DNA of 64,000 nt from Glutamicibacter sp. PS (GCA_031317595.1 JANCMB010000001.1:3106325-3170324); one strand, 5' to 3'; shown: positions 16,939-25,091, numbered from the stretch's first letter. Numbers and translations are program-made. The notes: a model not told the origin generated them from the letters alone.

Positions 16939-18081
16939 CTATACGAACGCGCTGACTCCGGTGAGCGAACGCCCGACAATCAGCGAGTTAATTTCGTAGG
17001 TGCCCTCATAGGTATGCAAGATCTCCACGTCACAGAAGACCTTGGCAATTTCCGCGTCGGTGACCACGCCATTACCACCGAGCAGCGCACGCCCCTGCGA
17101 TACCGAGGAGCGCGCCAACCTCGTGGCAGTGGACTTCGCAAGGGCCGCATCCACCATTTCCAGCTCTCCGCGCTCCTGCTTGGCCGCCACCTGGGCCATC
17201 ATCGCTAAGCACGCGGTGAGATGGCCGGCGATTTCGGCAAGCGACTGCTGTACGAGCTGGAAGGAGGCCAACGGCTTGCCGAACTGTTGCCGTTTCGTCG
17301 CATAGCATCGCGCAATATCCAAAGTGGCCATCATGGCGCCGACCGCCTGCCAGCCGACCCATGCGCGCGACTGCATAAGCAGTTCATTCGCGGCGGCAAA
17401 CCCGGTGGCCCCGGGCAGTCGGTTTTGCACGGGGATGCGCACGCGATCCAACTCGATATCCGCATTCTGCATGATCCGCAGCCCGATCTTATTTTCAATC
17501 TTGCGCGCCGAGAAACCGGGCCGGTCGGTTTCGACCAAGAAAGCCGCCACCTCGCCCGATTCGACATCCTTTGCCCAGACCAACACGAAATCGGCCAAGG
17601 TTCCCATGCCAATCCACCGCTTGGCGCCGGTAATGACATACTCATCACCGTCACGGCGCACCTGGGTGGACAACCCTCCGGCAATGTCCGATCCGTGCTC
17701 CGGCTCGGTTAAGGCGAAGGATCCGAAGGCCTTCAACGCGCAGAGGTCCGGCAGCCATCGCTGCTTCTGCTCGGCGGAGCCCAGGGCGTCAATCATGCCG
17801 ACAATCAGTTCATTGTGGATCCCCACGACGGACGAGAGTGATACGTCGGCACGGGCGATTTCCGCGTGAATGAGCCCGCGTAGCAGGGCCGATGACCCAT
17901 CGAGTTGCAATCCGCCCAGTCCGGCAGCACCCAATACCGCGATCAATTCATCGGGAAACTCTTCGCGATTCCAATACTCGATCGCCGGCACCCGGATTTT
18001 ATCCTGCACCAATGCGCGCACTTTCTCCAGCCGCTCCCGTTCGGGCTCGGTGAGTTGTTGTGCAATTCCCAAAAGGTCCAT
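16939..18081 (-). CDS. acyl-CoA dehydrogenase (glutaryl-CoA dehydrogenase-like)
   Basis: A 380-residue FAD enzyme oxidising acyl-CoA to enoyl-CoA and passing electrons to electron-transferring flavoprotein. Visible are FALTEPEHGSDIAGG (flavin contact), ITGAKRWIGMG and the C-terminal HTYEGTYEINSLIVGRSLTG. The glutamate in YEGT is the catalytic base position, and this ending resembles the glutaryl-CoA dehydrogenase branch. The gene faces a MarR regulator, and its promoter holds a box also found before the nearby branched-chain gene pair. The likely substrate is therefore a branched or short acyl-CoA, with glutaryl-CoA an alternative. Confidence 0.9.
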   Translation of the reverse strand: MDLLGIAQQLTEPERERLEKVRALVQDKIRVPAIEYWNREEFPDELIAVLGAAGLGGLQLDGSSALLRGLIHAEIARADVSLSSVVGIHNELIVGMIDALGSAEQKQRWLPDLCALKAFGSFALTEPEHGSDIAGGLSTQVRRDGDEYVITGAKRWIGMGTLADFVLVWAKDVESGEVAAFLVETDRPGFSARKIENKIGLRIMQNADIELDRVRIPVQNRLPGATGFAAANELLMQSRAWVGWQAVGAMMATLDIARCYATKRQQFGKPLASFQLVQQSLAEIAGHLTACLAMMAQVAAKQERGELEMVDAALAKSTATRLARSSVSQGRALLGGNGVVTDAEIAKVFCDVEILHTYEGTYEINSLIVGRSLTGVSAFV

Positions 18082-18099
18082 CTGGGGTCTCCTTCAAAC

Positions 18100-18126
18100 C
18101 TTGGATGTCCAAGTATATTGTTGGAC
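18100..18126. promoter_or_regulatory. MarR-type operator in the divergent dehydrogenase/regulator promoter
   Basis: CTTGGA-TG-TCCAAG (18100-18113) is a perfect palindrome, and TCCAA (18108-18112) pairs again with TTGGA at 18121-18125 across an A/T-rich GTATATTG. It sits 18 bp from the dehydrogenase start and 25 bp from the regulator start, so one bound dimer could control both. A related box occurs at 20641. Confidence 0.65.
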
Positions 18127-18151
18127 TAGTTCCGTCATTTAGGGGTACATC

Positions 18152-18655
18152 ATGAATGGTCCGCTGTCTCGCGATCCGATCGCCCAGGCCCGTGAGGAGT
18201 GGGTGTCTCACGGCTGGGAAGCTCAAGCCGATGCCATGGCAGCCATCACCGCGGTGTTGCGTAGCGCCGCCATCTTCTTGCAACGCGCCGAGGGAATCCT
18301 CAAACCCCACGGCCTCTCCTTTGCCCGCTTCGAGGTTCTGGCGCTGCTGGGGTTCTCCTCACGCGGCTCGCTTCCCATGAGCCACGCCAGCCGCCTGCTG
18401 CAGGTCCACGCCACCAGCCTGACCAACTCGGTGGACCGCCTCGAGGCGAAAGATCTGGTGCGCCGCGTGGCCCATCCGAGCGACGGGCGCACTCGCCTGT
18501 TGGAGATCACCTCGGCCGGTCGAACGCTACTCGAACAGGCCCGCGCCGATTTGAACGAACAGCTCTTTTCCGACAGCAAGCTCAGCGCCGAGGACTCGCG
18601 CCAACTGTTCGAGATCCTCGCCCGGCTGCGCCGCTCCTCGGGGGACTTTCTATAG
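18152..18655 (+). CDS. MarR-family regulator of the acyl-CoA catabolic genes
   Basis: A 167-residue MarR protein. The winged helix is clear: FEVLALLGFSSRGSLPMSHASRLLQVHATSLTNSVDRLEAKDLVRRVAHPSDGRTRLLEITSAGR, including the D-x-R-x wing signature DGRTR. It is divergent from the acyl-CoA dehydrogenase and convergent with mmsB (6-bp overlap of stops). The two similar upstream boxes suggest it represses both the dehydrogenase and the mmsB operon, with an acyl-CoA or branched-chain intermediate as a plausible inducer. Confidence 0.87.
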   Translation: MNGPLSRDPIAQAREEWVSHGWEAQADAMAAITAVLRSAAIFLQRAEGILKPHGLSFARFEVLALLGFSSRGSLPMSHASRLLQVHATSLTNSVDRLEAKDLVRRVAHPSDGRTRLLEITSAGRTLLEQARADLNEQLFSDSKLSAEDSRQLFEILARLRRSSGDFL

Positions 18656-19543
18656 GCTGCCATCACGCACCGCGTTGATGATGCCCGAAAAGTCGGTCCC
18701 CGCATGATCTTGCGCGAACTTGCTGAACAGTTGCGCGGCCAGGGTGCCCAGATGCGCATCGGTGTCGGTGTGCCCCAGTGCGCTGGTGGCCAGAGAGAGG
18801 TCTTTAGCCATCAAGGCCGCCGCAAAACCCGGCTGATAATCCCGGTTTGCCGGCGAGGTGGGCACCGGGCCCGGCACCGGGCAGTTGGTGGTTACCGACC
18901 AGCACTGGCCGGAGGCGGAGGAAATCACGTCAAAGAGTGCCTGGTGGCTTAGGCCAAGCCGCTCACCGAGCACGAAGGCCTCCGATGCCCCGAGCATCGA
19001 AATACCCAGCAGCATGTTGTTGCAGACCTTGGCGGCCTGACCGGCACCGTGACCGCCACAGTGCACGATCCGCTTGCCCATCACCTCAAGGACCTCGGTG
19101 ATCTGCGCCAGATCGGCCTCGTCGGCTCCAAGCATGAAGGTCAGGGTGCCTGCTTCGGCGCCCACCACACCGCCGGAGACCGGGGCGTCGGCGCTACGGT
19201 GCCCCGCTTCCACCGCCAGCGCGGCGGCCTCACGTGCCTGGGCCACGTCGATGGTGGAGCACTCAAGAAAAAGCGTATCGGGGCGTGCGGCTGGCAAAAG
19301 ACTTTCCCGGTAGGCGTCGAGCACATGTTGCCCCGTGGGGAACATGGTGAGCACGATGTCCACGTCGGTAGCCGCCGCAGCGCCCGTTGTCACCGTTTCG
19401 ATCCCTGCGGACGCTGCGCGCTGCACCGCTTCGGGGACCACATCGAAGGCTTTGAGCACGTATCCGGCCTTATGCAGGTTAATGGCCATGGGCAACCCCA
19501 TATGACCCAGGCCGAGAAATCCAATGACGGGCTTGTCGTTCAT
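18650..19543 (-). CDS. mmsB: 3-hydroxyisobutyrate dehydrogenase
   Basis: A 297-residue NAD-dependent beta-hydroxyacid dehydrogenase oxidising 3-hydroxyisobutyrate to methylmalonate semialdehyde in valine breakdown. The Rossmann loop GLGHMGLPMA (11-20), the substrate-binding DAPVSGGVVGAEAGTL and the catalytic lysine in GAGQAAKVCNN are all present. Its start overlaps the stop of the CoA-hydrolase gene (ATGA), so the two consecutive pathway steps are translationally coupled. Confidence 0.93.
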   Translation of the reverse strand: MNDKPVIGFLGLGHMGLPMAINLHKAGYVLKAFDVVPEAVQRAASAGIETVTTGAAAATDVDIVLTMFPTGQHVLDAYRESLLPAARPDTLFLECSTIDVAQAREAAALAVEAGHRSADAPVSGGVVGAEAGTLTFMLGADEADLAQITEVLEVMGKRIVHCGGHGAGQAAKVCNNMLLGISMLGASEAFVLGERLGLSHQALFDVISSASGQCWSVTTNCPVPGPVPTSPANRDYQPGFAAALMAKDLSLATSALGHTDTDAHLGTLAAQLFSKFAQDHAGTDFSGIINAVRDGSL

Positions 19544-20592
19544 CGCGTGCTTCCTTCCAGTGCTCCGCGCTCGATTAGCGCGAAATTAAGTTCCGCCCCG
19601 GGTAGGGGCGCAAAATGGCGGTCAATGCGCTCGGTGGCACCGATGCCATCAACGGTGCGCACCCAGCGCGGGGTCCGGTCCTTGTCGATGACCGCGGCGC
19701 GGATGCCTTCGGCGAAGTCCGGATCGTCGAGACGTCGCACGGCAACTCTGAATTCGCGGCGCAGGTCGAGCCGGAGGTCGTCCCCGGCTTCGTCGAGCAA
19801 CCGTGCGATGAGCCGCAAGGAACTAGGGCTGGCCGCGCGCAGGGCCTTTTCGGCCACCCGTGCGTTCTCGTTGGTTTCGGTGCTCAGCGACCCGAGGATG
19901 GCTGCCGTGCTGGGTTCGGCGAAGGCGCGCACCCACCGCTCGCGTAACATTCCGCCGCTGGGGGTGACTTCATACTCCGCCAAAACCCGCTCAATAGGTT
20001 GGCTTTCTAACGCAACGAGCAGCTCTCCAATACGGGCGCTGTCGATCTGCGCGTCGGCCAAACCCAGTTCGATCACGTCCCGGCCGGAGAACTTCAAACC
20101 AGTCATGGCCGCGAGGCGTCCGGCCGCGCGTGGGGCCGCGGCCAGCAGGTGGGTACCGCCGACATCGGGGAAGAAACCAATGCCCGCCTCCGGCATTCCA
20201 CAGCGGCTGCGCTCGGTAATTAGTCGATGGCTCCCATGGGCCGAAATGCCGATACCTCCGCCAAGCACAATCCCATCCATGAGGGCGACATAGGGTTTCG
20301 GATACTCCGAGATCAGCGCGTTGAGCTGATACTCGATCCGCCAAAAGGCCTCACTTGAACCGTCGCCCTGCTTGATATCGCGATAGATCGCGACAATATC
20401 TCCGCCAGCGCAGAGTCCGCGCTCCCCGGCCCCGACGACGGCCACTTGCCGCACGCTCTCATCGCGCCGCCAGCGCAACAGGGCTTCAAGCATCGTGCGA
20501 CACATACCCTCGGTCAGGGCGTTCAGAGCCTGCGGCCGGTTGAGCGTTATCAATCCCAACTGACCTCGTTGTTCGATCAGGACCTCATCCAT
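19540..20592 (-). CDS. 3-hydroxyisobutyryl-CoA hydrolase (enoyl-CoA hydratase/isomerase family)
   Basis: A 350-residue crotonase-fold enzyme. ITLNRPQALNALTEGM and the oxyanion-hole AGGDIVAIY region mark the family. MPEAGIGFFPDVGGTHLL and the ~350-residue length place it with 3-hydroxyisobutyryl-CoA hydrolases rather than 260-residue hydratases. It should release 3-hydroxyisobutyrate for the overlapping mmsB product. The ATG at 20592, with AAGGGG upstream, was chosen over the open frame to 20679. The upstream box at 20641 matches the MarR operator. Confidence 0.9.
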   Translation of the reverse strand: MDEVLIEQRGQLGLITLNRPQALNALTEGMCRTMLEALLRWRRDESVRQVAVVGAGERGLCAGGDIVAIYRDIKQGDGSSEAFWRIEYQLNALISEYPKPYVALMDGIVLGGGIGISAHGSHRLITERSRCGMPEAGIGFFPDVGGTHLLAAAPRAAGRLAAMTGLKFSGRDVIELGLADAQIDSARIGELLVALESQPIERVLAEYEVTPSGGMLRERWVRAFAEPSTAAILGSLSTETNENARVAEKALRAASPSSLRLIARLLDEAGDDLRLDLRREFRVAVRRLDDPDFAEGIRAAVIDKDRTPRWVRTVDGIGATERIDRHFAPLPGAELNFALIERGALEGSTR

Positions 20593-20640
20593 CAGCCCAC
20601 CCCTTGAGTGATCGTCGCCACATTTCAGTGACGAATATAC

Positions 20641-20660
20641 TCGGACTTCCAAGTAAATTG
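20641..20660. promoter_or_regulatory. second copy of the MarR-type box, upstream of the hydrolase-mmsB operon
   Basis: TCGGACTTCCAAGTAAATTG here aligns with TTGGATGTCCAAGTATATTG at 18101-18120, with 16 of 20 positions identical including the block CCAAGTA-ATTG. It lies 49 bp upstream of the hydrolase start and 38 bp upstream of the divergent xthA start. Confidence 0.6.
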
Positions 20661-20697
20661 AAGTGGCACAGCACGCCAAACTTGATAAGTTGAAAAC

Positions 20698-21498
20698 GTG
20701 AAGATTGCGACCTGGAATGTGAACTCGCTGCGTGCCCGCGCCGACCGCGTGGAAGACTGGCTACGCCGCACCGATGTAGATGTCCTGGCTATCCAGGAAA
20801 CCAAATGCAAGGACGAGAATTTTCCGTGGGAAGTTTTCGAAGACAACGACTACGAGGTGGCCCATTTCGGGGTCAACCAGTGGAATGGCGTGGCCATCGC
20901 CTCGCGTGTTGGCATGCAGGACGTTGAACGCACCTTCCCCAACCAGCCCACCTTTGGCAAGGGCGGCAAGAACCCCATTCAGGAACCTCGCGCGATCGGC
21001 GCCACCTGTGGTGGGATGCGTATTTGGAGCCTCTACGTACCCAATGGCCGAGCGCTGGACGACGAGCACATGGGTTATAAGTTGGAATGGCTCAAGCAAT
21101 TGCACAGCAACGCCACCGAGTGGCTGACGCAGGATTCCACCGCGCAGATCGCACTGATGGGCGACTGGAATATCGCCCCACGCGACGAAGACGTTTGGGA
21201 TATCGACCTCTTCCTCGCCAACGAGTTCACCCACGTCTCGCCGCCCGAGCGTGCCTCCTTCGAGAGCTTCGTCGAGGCGGGCTTTACCGATGTGGTGCGC
21301 CCCCACACCGAGGGCCAGTTCACCTACTGGGATTACACCCAACTGCGCTTCCCTCGCGGCGAAGGCATGCGCATCGACTTTGCTCTATGCTCCCCTGCGC
21401 TGAGCGAGCGTGTGATCGGCGCCAGCATCGACCGCGAAGAGCGCAAGGGCAAGGGTGCCTCGGACCATGCCCCGGTCATTGTCGAGCTAGCTAACTAG
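20698..21498 (+). CDS. xthA: exodeoxyribonuclease III
   Basis: A 266-residue Mg-dependent AP endonuclease / 3'-5' exonuclease of base-excision repair. The EEP-fold motifs are MKIATWNVNSLRAR, LAIQETKC (metal Glu), SLYVPNGR, MGDWNIAPRDEDVWD and the terminal SDHAPVIVEL (catalytic His). It starts with GTG at 20698. The next gene follows after 7 bp and is probably co-transcribed. Confidence 0.95.
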   Translation: MKIATWNVNSLRARADRVEDWLRRTDVDVLAIQETKCKDENFPWEVFEDNDYEVAHFGVNQWNGVAIASRVGMQDVERTFPNQPTFGKGGKNPIQEPRAIGATCGGMRIWSLYVPNGRALDDEHMGYKLEWLKQLHSNATEWLTQDSTAQIALMGDWNIAPRDEDVWDIDLFLANEFTHVSPPERASFESFVEAGFTDVVRPHTEGQFTYWDYTQLRFPRGEGMRIDFALCSPALSERVIGASIDREERKGKGASDHAPVIVELAN

Positions 21499-21505
21499 GA
21501 CGCTG

Positions 21506-22360
21506 ATGCCCCCGACCTCGCCCGCAGCGCATCTCGAGCTGCTCCCAGCCACCGCGCATCTGCGCGTCTTCGAGCCGCTGCGGGCATTCCCGGTCGCAGA
21601 ACGCGAACAAATCGCCGCCCTACCGCAACACACCGCCGAGGAATGGGACCGGCTCGAAGCCAGCGCCCTGTGGCAACGAACCCTGCGCGCGGTGACCGAT
21701 CCGTTCCCCCACGGCAACTCCGAGTATTTCCGCACGCTCAACGTGCTGAGCAACGCCGAGCAGCCACACACCCTCTACTGCCCGGGGCAGTTGCAGGCGC
21801 GCACGCTCTTAGCCGCCGAACAAGTCGAGGAGTCGCTACGCACCGAGGTCTTCGATTTGCTTGTGCCACCGGCCGCGCGCCAGGCCAACGCCTCACGGAT
21901 CGATACCGAACGGCTAGCGGCAGATCTCACCCACCTGCACACGCGCACCGCCACCTGGGGCATCCCGTTGAGCTGGTTTGCGCTCTTCCGCGAAGACGAC
22001 CACACCGAAGTGGTGCACGAACAGGATCGCCTCTATACGGTGCGAGTCCATGTGCCCTTCGCGCAGGCGGTGGAACGACTGAGCTGGGCAATCGAAACCA
22101 TGGTGGAGCATGCCCCGCAGGCACCGCTCTTCGAGGAACTTGGCGCCTTAGGCAGCTGGCTTGAAAGCTTCGATGATGAATCGGTGATCGAGCTGGACTA
22201 CGGTTCACTGGCTGAAATTATCTGGCCCGATGATTCGGCATCCGACCTACTCCATGGGCTGCAGGCCCTGGAAGACGCGGACCCCACGATGGCCGCCGCA
22301 GCCTACCGGCGCTTAAGTAACCGCTGGCTCGGCCCGCGCCACCTGGGACGGGCCAACTAG
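21506..22360 (+). CDS. conserved-looking protein of unknown function downstream of xthA
   Basis: A 284-residue soluble, acidic protein. I do not recognise its family. It has no signal peptide or membrane segment; the central part contains TATWGIPLSWFALFREDDHTEV and a strand-rich stretch RLYTVRVHVPFAQAVERLSWAIETM, suggesting a mixed alpha/beta fold. The 7-bp gap to xthA suggests co-transcription, perhaps pointing to a nucleic-acid or stress role, but nothing in the sequence proves it. Confidence 0.72.
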   Translation: MPPTSPAAHLELLPATAHLRVFEPLRAFPVAEREQIAALPQHTAEEWDRLEASALWQRTLRAVTDPFPHGNSEYFRTLNVLSNAEQPHTLYCPGQLQARTLLAAEQVEESLRTEVFDLLVPPAARQANASRIDTERLAADLTHLHTRTATWGIPLSWFALFREDDHTEVVHEQDRLYTVRVHVPFAQAVERLSWAIETMVEHAPQAPLFEELGALGSWLESFDDESVIELDYGSLAEIIWPDDSASDLLHGLQALEDADPTMAAAAYRRLSNRWLGPRHLGRAN

Positions 22361-22375
22361 CCGCCCGTTAGCGCG

Positions 22376-22954
22376 CTACAGGAGCCGATCTTCGCGGCCA
22401 AAACGCGAGCGAGCGCCGGACAGCACATGGACCAGCACCGGGCCGGAAACCCCCAAGCGTTGCTGAACCTGCTGCGCAATGCGTAACACCTCATGACCCA
22501 GCGGCCCCGGAGCCACCGCCTTACGCGGCTGCACGCGAATCCGCAGCCCCGGTTCCTCGGCGCCTTTCCACGACGTCACCGCCACACTGACCACATCGCT
22601 GCGGTCGGCCAGCCCCTGGCGGATGGCATGCTCAATTGCCTGATCGCTGACCTCCACCACACCGGGTGGCTGAGCTTCGGCCTGCACAATGCGGCTGTAA
22701 TAGGACAGCTTTCCGCGGCCCTGCAAACTCAAGAGCAGGACAAACAGCACCAGCACCGCGAGCATCCCTACGCCCAGCGCCGTGGCGCCTAGGGTATCTA
22801 GGTTTTCGAAGAATCGCAGATGCAATATGTGGGAGGCCGCCTCGGCATAGGCGGGAAAGAGCGACACACCAACCCAGTGGCTCCCGGTCAGTAGCAGTAG
22901 CAGGCCGACGAGGAAAAGTACGACGCGGTTGGTAAGACGAGGAGTTAACGTCAC
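22376..22954 (-). CDS. AmaP-like membrane protein, last gene of the Asp23 operon
   Basis: A 192-residue protein with two N-terminal helices (about 9-28 and 57-80) and a cytosolic alpha/beta domain (ISDQAIEHAIRQGLADRSDVVSVAVTS-type), the layout of AmaP, which anchors Asp23 to the membrane in other Gram-positives. Its start overlaps the preceding stop by 4 bp. Likely role: tethering the Asp23-type proteins of this operon. Confidence 0.75.
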   Translation of the reverse strand: MTLTPRLTNRVVLFLVGLLLLLTGSHWVGVSLFPAYAEAASHILHLRFFENLDTLGATALGVGMLAVLVLFVLLLSLQGRGKLSYYSRIVQAEAQPPGVVEVSDQAIEHAIRQGLADRSDVVSVAVTSWKGAEEPGLRIRVQPRKAVAPGPLGHEVLRIAQQVQQRLGVSGPVLVHVLSGARSRFGREDRLL

Positions 22955-23535
22955 TGGCCAACCACCCCATTCGTGCTGATCTCGACCTTCACCTCAAGTT
23001 GCTCGGCTAGACCATTGCGCTGCAGTTCATCGCGTAACGCCTGGCCAACCCGTTCGGTGTCCACCGGGATTCCCGAGGTCGGGCGAACCTGCACCAGCGC
23101 CTGATCGGCACCGACCGAAACCCATACTTGCCCCTGCCCCACGCCTGCAGCCGTACGGGCCACCCTTGCGAGGGCTGCGGCTACCACCTGATAGTCCACG
23201 ATCAGCATGCCTTGTTCATCGTCAAGTTCGATGGACAGTCTGGGACGACGCGTCACGCTCAGGGCCGCGATAATAAACACCACACCCAGTACGGCACAGA
23301 TCAGTCCCGTAACGAGTACCGCGGGACGCTCTAGGCTGAGCAACGGCTCGCTCAGCAGCAACCACCACTTGTCGAGACTGCGCCACAGTGGGGGCGTATT
23401 GAGTGCGCTGAGCGCAAGCTCAAGTGCCACATATCCCGCTGCGAGTCCGGTCAGCAACGTACAGCAGGCCACCCACACGCTACGGGAGCCGGTCAGTTCC
23501 CGACGCAGGATCCGTTCTTTCACCCCTGCCGCCAT
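22951..23535 (-). CDS. DUF6286-like membrane protein of the Asp23 operon
   Basis: A 194-residue protein with two TM helices (about 20-45 and 73-92) followed by a C-terminal alpha/beta domain (LSIELDDEQGMLIVDYQVVAAALARVARTAAGV). This layout is usual for the DUF6286 proteins encoded with actinobacterial Asp23 genes. It lies 3 bp after the previous stop. Probable envelope-stress scaffold; no enzymatic motif. Confidence 0.75.
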   Translation of the reverse strand: MAAGVKERILRRELTGSRSVWVACCTLLTGLAAGYVALELALSALNTPPLWRSLDKWWLLLSEPLLSLERPAVLVTGLICAVLGVVFIIAALSVTRRPRLSIELDDEQGMLIVDYQVVAAALARVARTAAGVGQGQVWVSVGADQALVQVRPTSGIPVDTERVGQALRDELQRNGLAEQLEVKVEISTNGVVGQ

Positions 23536-23538
23536 CGA

Positions 23539-23841
23539 CTAGCCCACCTCCAGCTTGGTTATCCGCACATCCACGCGTCCTACGACGAGTCCAGTGCCTT
23601 GGTGTACCGCCTCCGAGAGATCGGCACGCTGCGCCTCAATGCGTTCGGCAAAACTTTGTTCTGCGGTGCGCAGGGTGATCGGCATGGTCAGCGAAATACT
23701 CAGCAGTCCGCGGTCATCGGCGAGATCGACCTTGATCTGCCGCAAGGTGGTTTCGAAGATGCGAGCCGTCTCAATCCGAATGAGCGAGGTCAACGCCATG
23801 GCGCTGATGCGTGTGTGGCCCGCACGTGCGGTAGCCGTCAT
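23539..23841 (-). CDS. small Asp23-like protein
   Basis: A 100-residue protein that reads as a degenerate Asp23-type domain (SLIRIETARIFETTLRQIKVDLADDRGLLSISLTMPI). The ATG at 23841 overlaps the DUF2273 gene stop (ATGA); the longer open frame is not used. It would be a second, divergent Asp23-family subunit of the operon. Confidence 0.7.
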   Translation of the reverse strand: MTATARAGHTRISAMALTSLIRIETARIFETTLRQIKVDLADDRGLLSISLTMPITLRTAEQSFAERIEAQRADLSEAVHQGTGLVVGRVDVRITKLEVG

Positions 23842-24029
23842 GACGAGGATCGCCGTCCACGCAGGGCGTCGCGCAGCGCCCGCATATCGACCCGGTTCTC
23901 CATGGCCCGCCCAACCAGCGCACCAAGACTCATAAAGATGGCCATCAGCAGGAAGCCGAGCAGCCCGTACTGCAAGGTAGCCCAGGCAAGCACGATGCCC
24001 ACGAGGGCACCAATCAGAGTTGGTTTCAT
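23838..24029 (-). CDS. DUF2273-like small membrane protein
   Basis: A 63-residue protein with two TM helices (about 4-22 and 24-42) and a basic tail, matching DUF2273 proteins that sit beside asp23 genes. It overlaps both neighbours by 4 bp. Likely helps anchor the complex in the membrane. Confidence 0.78.
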   Translation of the reverse strand: MKPTLIGALVGIVLAWATLQYGLLGFLLMAIFMSLGALVGRAMENRVDMRALRDALRGRRSSS

Positions 24030-24433
24030 GATGTGGCCTCCGCGGCACCTAGGTGGACATCACCGATCTCAATATTGACCTCAACGACCGTCAGCCCGGT
24101 CAATTCGTGAACCGTCTCGTAAACCGCGGCGCGCACATCGTCGGCGATCTCATGCAGATTGCGCCCGTAGCGCGCGACGATCACCAGGTCGATGACCACA
24201 TGGGTCGCGCCGATTTCCACGTTCACCCCGTGGTGGCTTTCCGCGCCGGTGCCCACGGCCCCGCGCAACGCGTCAAAGGCACGAGTCGCACCGCGACCTA
24301 AAGCAAATACCTCGGGCACTTTGGCCGCCGCCGCGGCAGCCACCTTGGCCACCGCGAGTTCGGTAAGCCGTGTCTGGCCACTGGCCTCACGGCCCTGAGG
24401 ATGTGATGTTGCAGGTTCCACGTGCACCTCCAC
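24026..24433 (-). CDS. Asp23/Gls24-family envelope stress protein
   Basis: A 135-residue protein with the Asp23 pattern: TELAVAKVAAAAAAKVPEVFALG, then VNVEIGATHVVIDLVIVARYGRNLHEIADDVRAAVYETVHELTGLTVVEVNIEIGDVHL. Asp23 proteins form an abundant membrane-proximal mesh in Gram-positive bacteria under alkaline or envelope stress. It is the first gene of a five-gene, head-to-tail overlapping operon (24433 to 22376). Confidence 0.9.
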   Translation of the reverse strand: MEVHVEPATSHPQGREASGQTRLTELAVAKVAAAAAAKVPEVFALGRGATRAFDALRGAVGTGAESHHGVNVEIGATHVVIDLVIVARYGRNLHEIADDVRAAVYETVHELTGLTVVEVNIEIGDVHLGAAEATS

Positions 24434-24525
24434 CGCGTCGCTGACCTGAGTCGCTTAATGCGACGTCAGTTCCACACTACCGCCGGGCCGAAGCGATGCG
24501 AGGGTTCAAACTGGAGTTAAATGAG

Positions 24526-24550
24526 AAAAACCTCCCAAAGGAGGTTTTTT
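24526..24550 (-). terminator. rho-independent terminator after the tRNA cluster
   Basis: AAAAACCTCC-CAAA-GGAGGTTTTTT is a hairpin with an A/U extension on both sides, so it works in either direction. It lies 4-7 bp beyond the last tRNA-Asp on the minus strand and upstream of the Asp23 operon. Confidence 0.85.
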
Positions 24551-24556
24551 CGATGG

Positions 24557-24630
24557 CGACCCTGACGGGACTTGAACCCGCGACCTCCGCCGTGACAGGG
24601 CGGCGCGCTAACCAACTGCGCTACAGGGCC
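24557..24630 (-). tRNA. tRNA-Asp(GTC), copy 1
   Basis: A complete 74-nt cloverleaf on the minus strand. Acceptor GGCCCTG pairs with CAGGGTC, the anticodon loop is CTGTCAC (anticodon GTC), and the T arm contains GGTTCAAGTCC. The discriminator is G, followed in the DNA by CCA, so this copy encodes its own 3' CCA, unlike the other three tRNAs of the cluster. Confidence 0.95.
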
Positions 24631-24691
24631 ATGTTTCCGAAACTATTGCTTCTTCCACAGACTAAAACCCCCGGCGAACCGAGGGCTTGCG

Positions 24692-24764
24692 TGGCTCCGA
24701 CCGGCGTCGATCCGGTGACCTTTCGATTTTCAGTCGAACGCTCTACCAACTGAGCTACAGAGCC
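24692..24764 (-). tRNA. tRNA-Phe(GAA)
   Basis: A complete 73-nt cloverleaf on the minus strand. Acceptor GGCTCTG pairs with CGGAGCC, and the anticodon loop CTGAAAA gives GAA. The discriminator is A; CCA is not encoded. Confidence 0.95.
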
Positions 24765-24817
24765 TGGTGTCCGCTGTAAACAGTGGATACCCAACTCACC
24801 GTTTCCAGTGAATTCAG

Positions 24818-24891
24818 CGACCCTGACGGGACTTGAACCCGCGACCTCCGCCGTGACAGGGCGGCGCGCTAACCAACTGCGCTACAGGGCC
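24818..24891 (-). tRNA. tRNA-Asp(GTC), copy 2
   Basis: Identical in the mature sequence to copy 1 (same acceptor, anticodon loop CTGTCAC and T arm), 74 nt. The flanks differ, and CTG follows the discriminator, so CCA must be added after transcription. Confidence 0.95.
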
Positions 24892-24945
24892 TTGCTTTCG
24901 CAAGCCAGTGGATTTCTCCACCTGACAATCACAAGTGATTGTTTG

Positions 24946-25018
24946 TACCCCCAACGGGATTCGAACCCGTGCCGCTGCCGTGAAAGGGCAGTGTCCTAGG
25001 CCGCTAGACGATGGGGGC
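24946..25018 (-). tRNA. tRNA-Glu(TTC)
   Basis: A 73-nt cloverleaf on the minus strand and the first gene of the cluster. Acceptor GCCCCCA pairs with TGGGGGT (one G-U pair at the end), the anticodon loop is CTTTCAC (anticodon TTC), and the T arm is GGTTCGAATCC. Confidence 0.95.
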
Positions 25019-25063
25019 CTATGATCGCTTTGGAATCTCTCGACTCCGCTGCGGACTTCAATA

Positions 25064-25091
25064 ACTATACGTGGCATTTTGGTGTTTGCAA
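25064..25091 (-). promoter_or_regulatory. promoter of the tRNA Glu-Asp-Phe-Asp cluster
   Basis: On the minus strand TTGCAA (25086-25091) is separated by 16 bp from TATAGT (25064-25069), about 45 bp before tRNA-Glu. It resembles a housekeeping -35/-10 pair. Confidence 0.55.

Noticed and set aside
24496-24999. Short plus-strand frames encoding LTGLEPATSAVTGRRANQLRYRA twice
   Set aside because: They are translations of the antisense of the two tRNA-Asp genes; a common annotation artefact.
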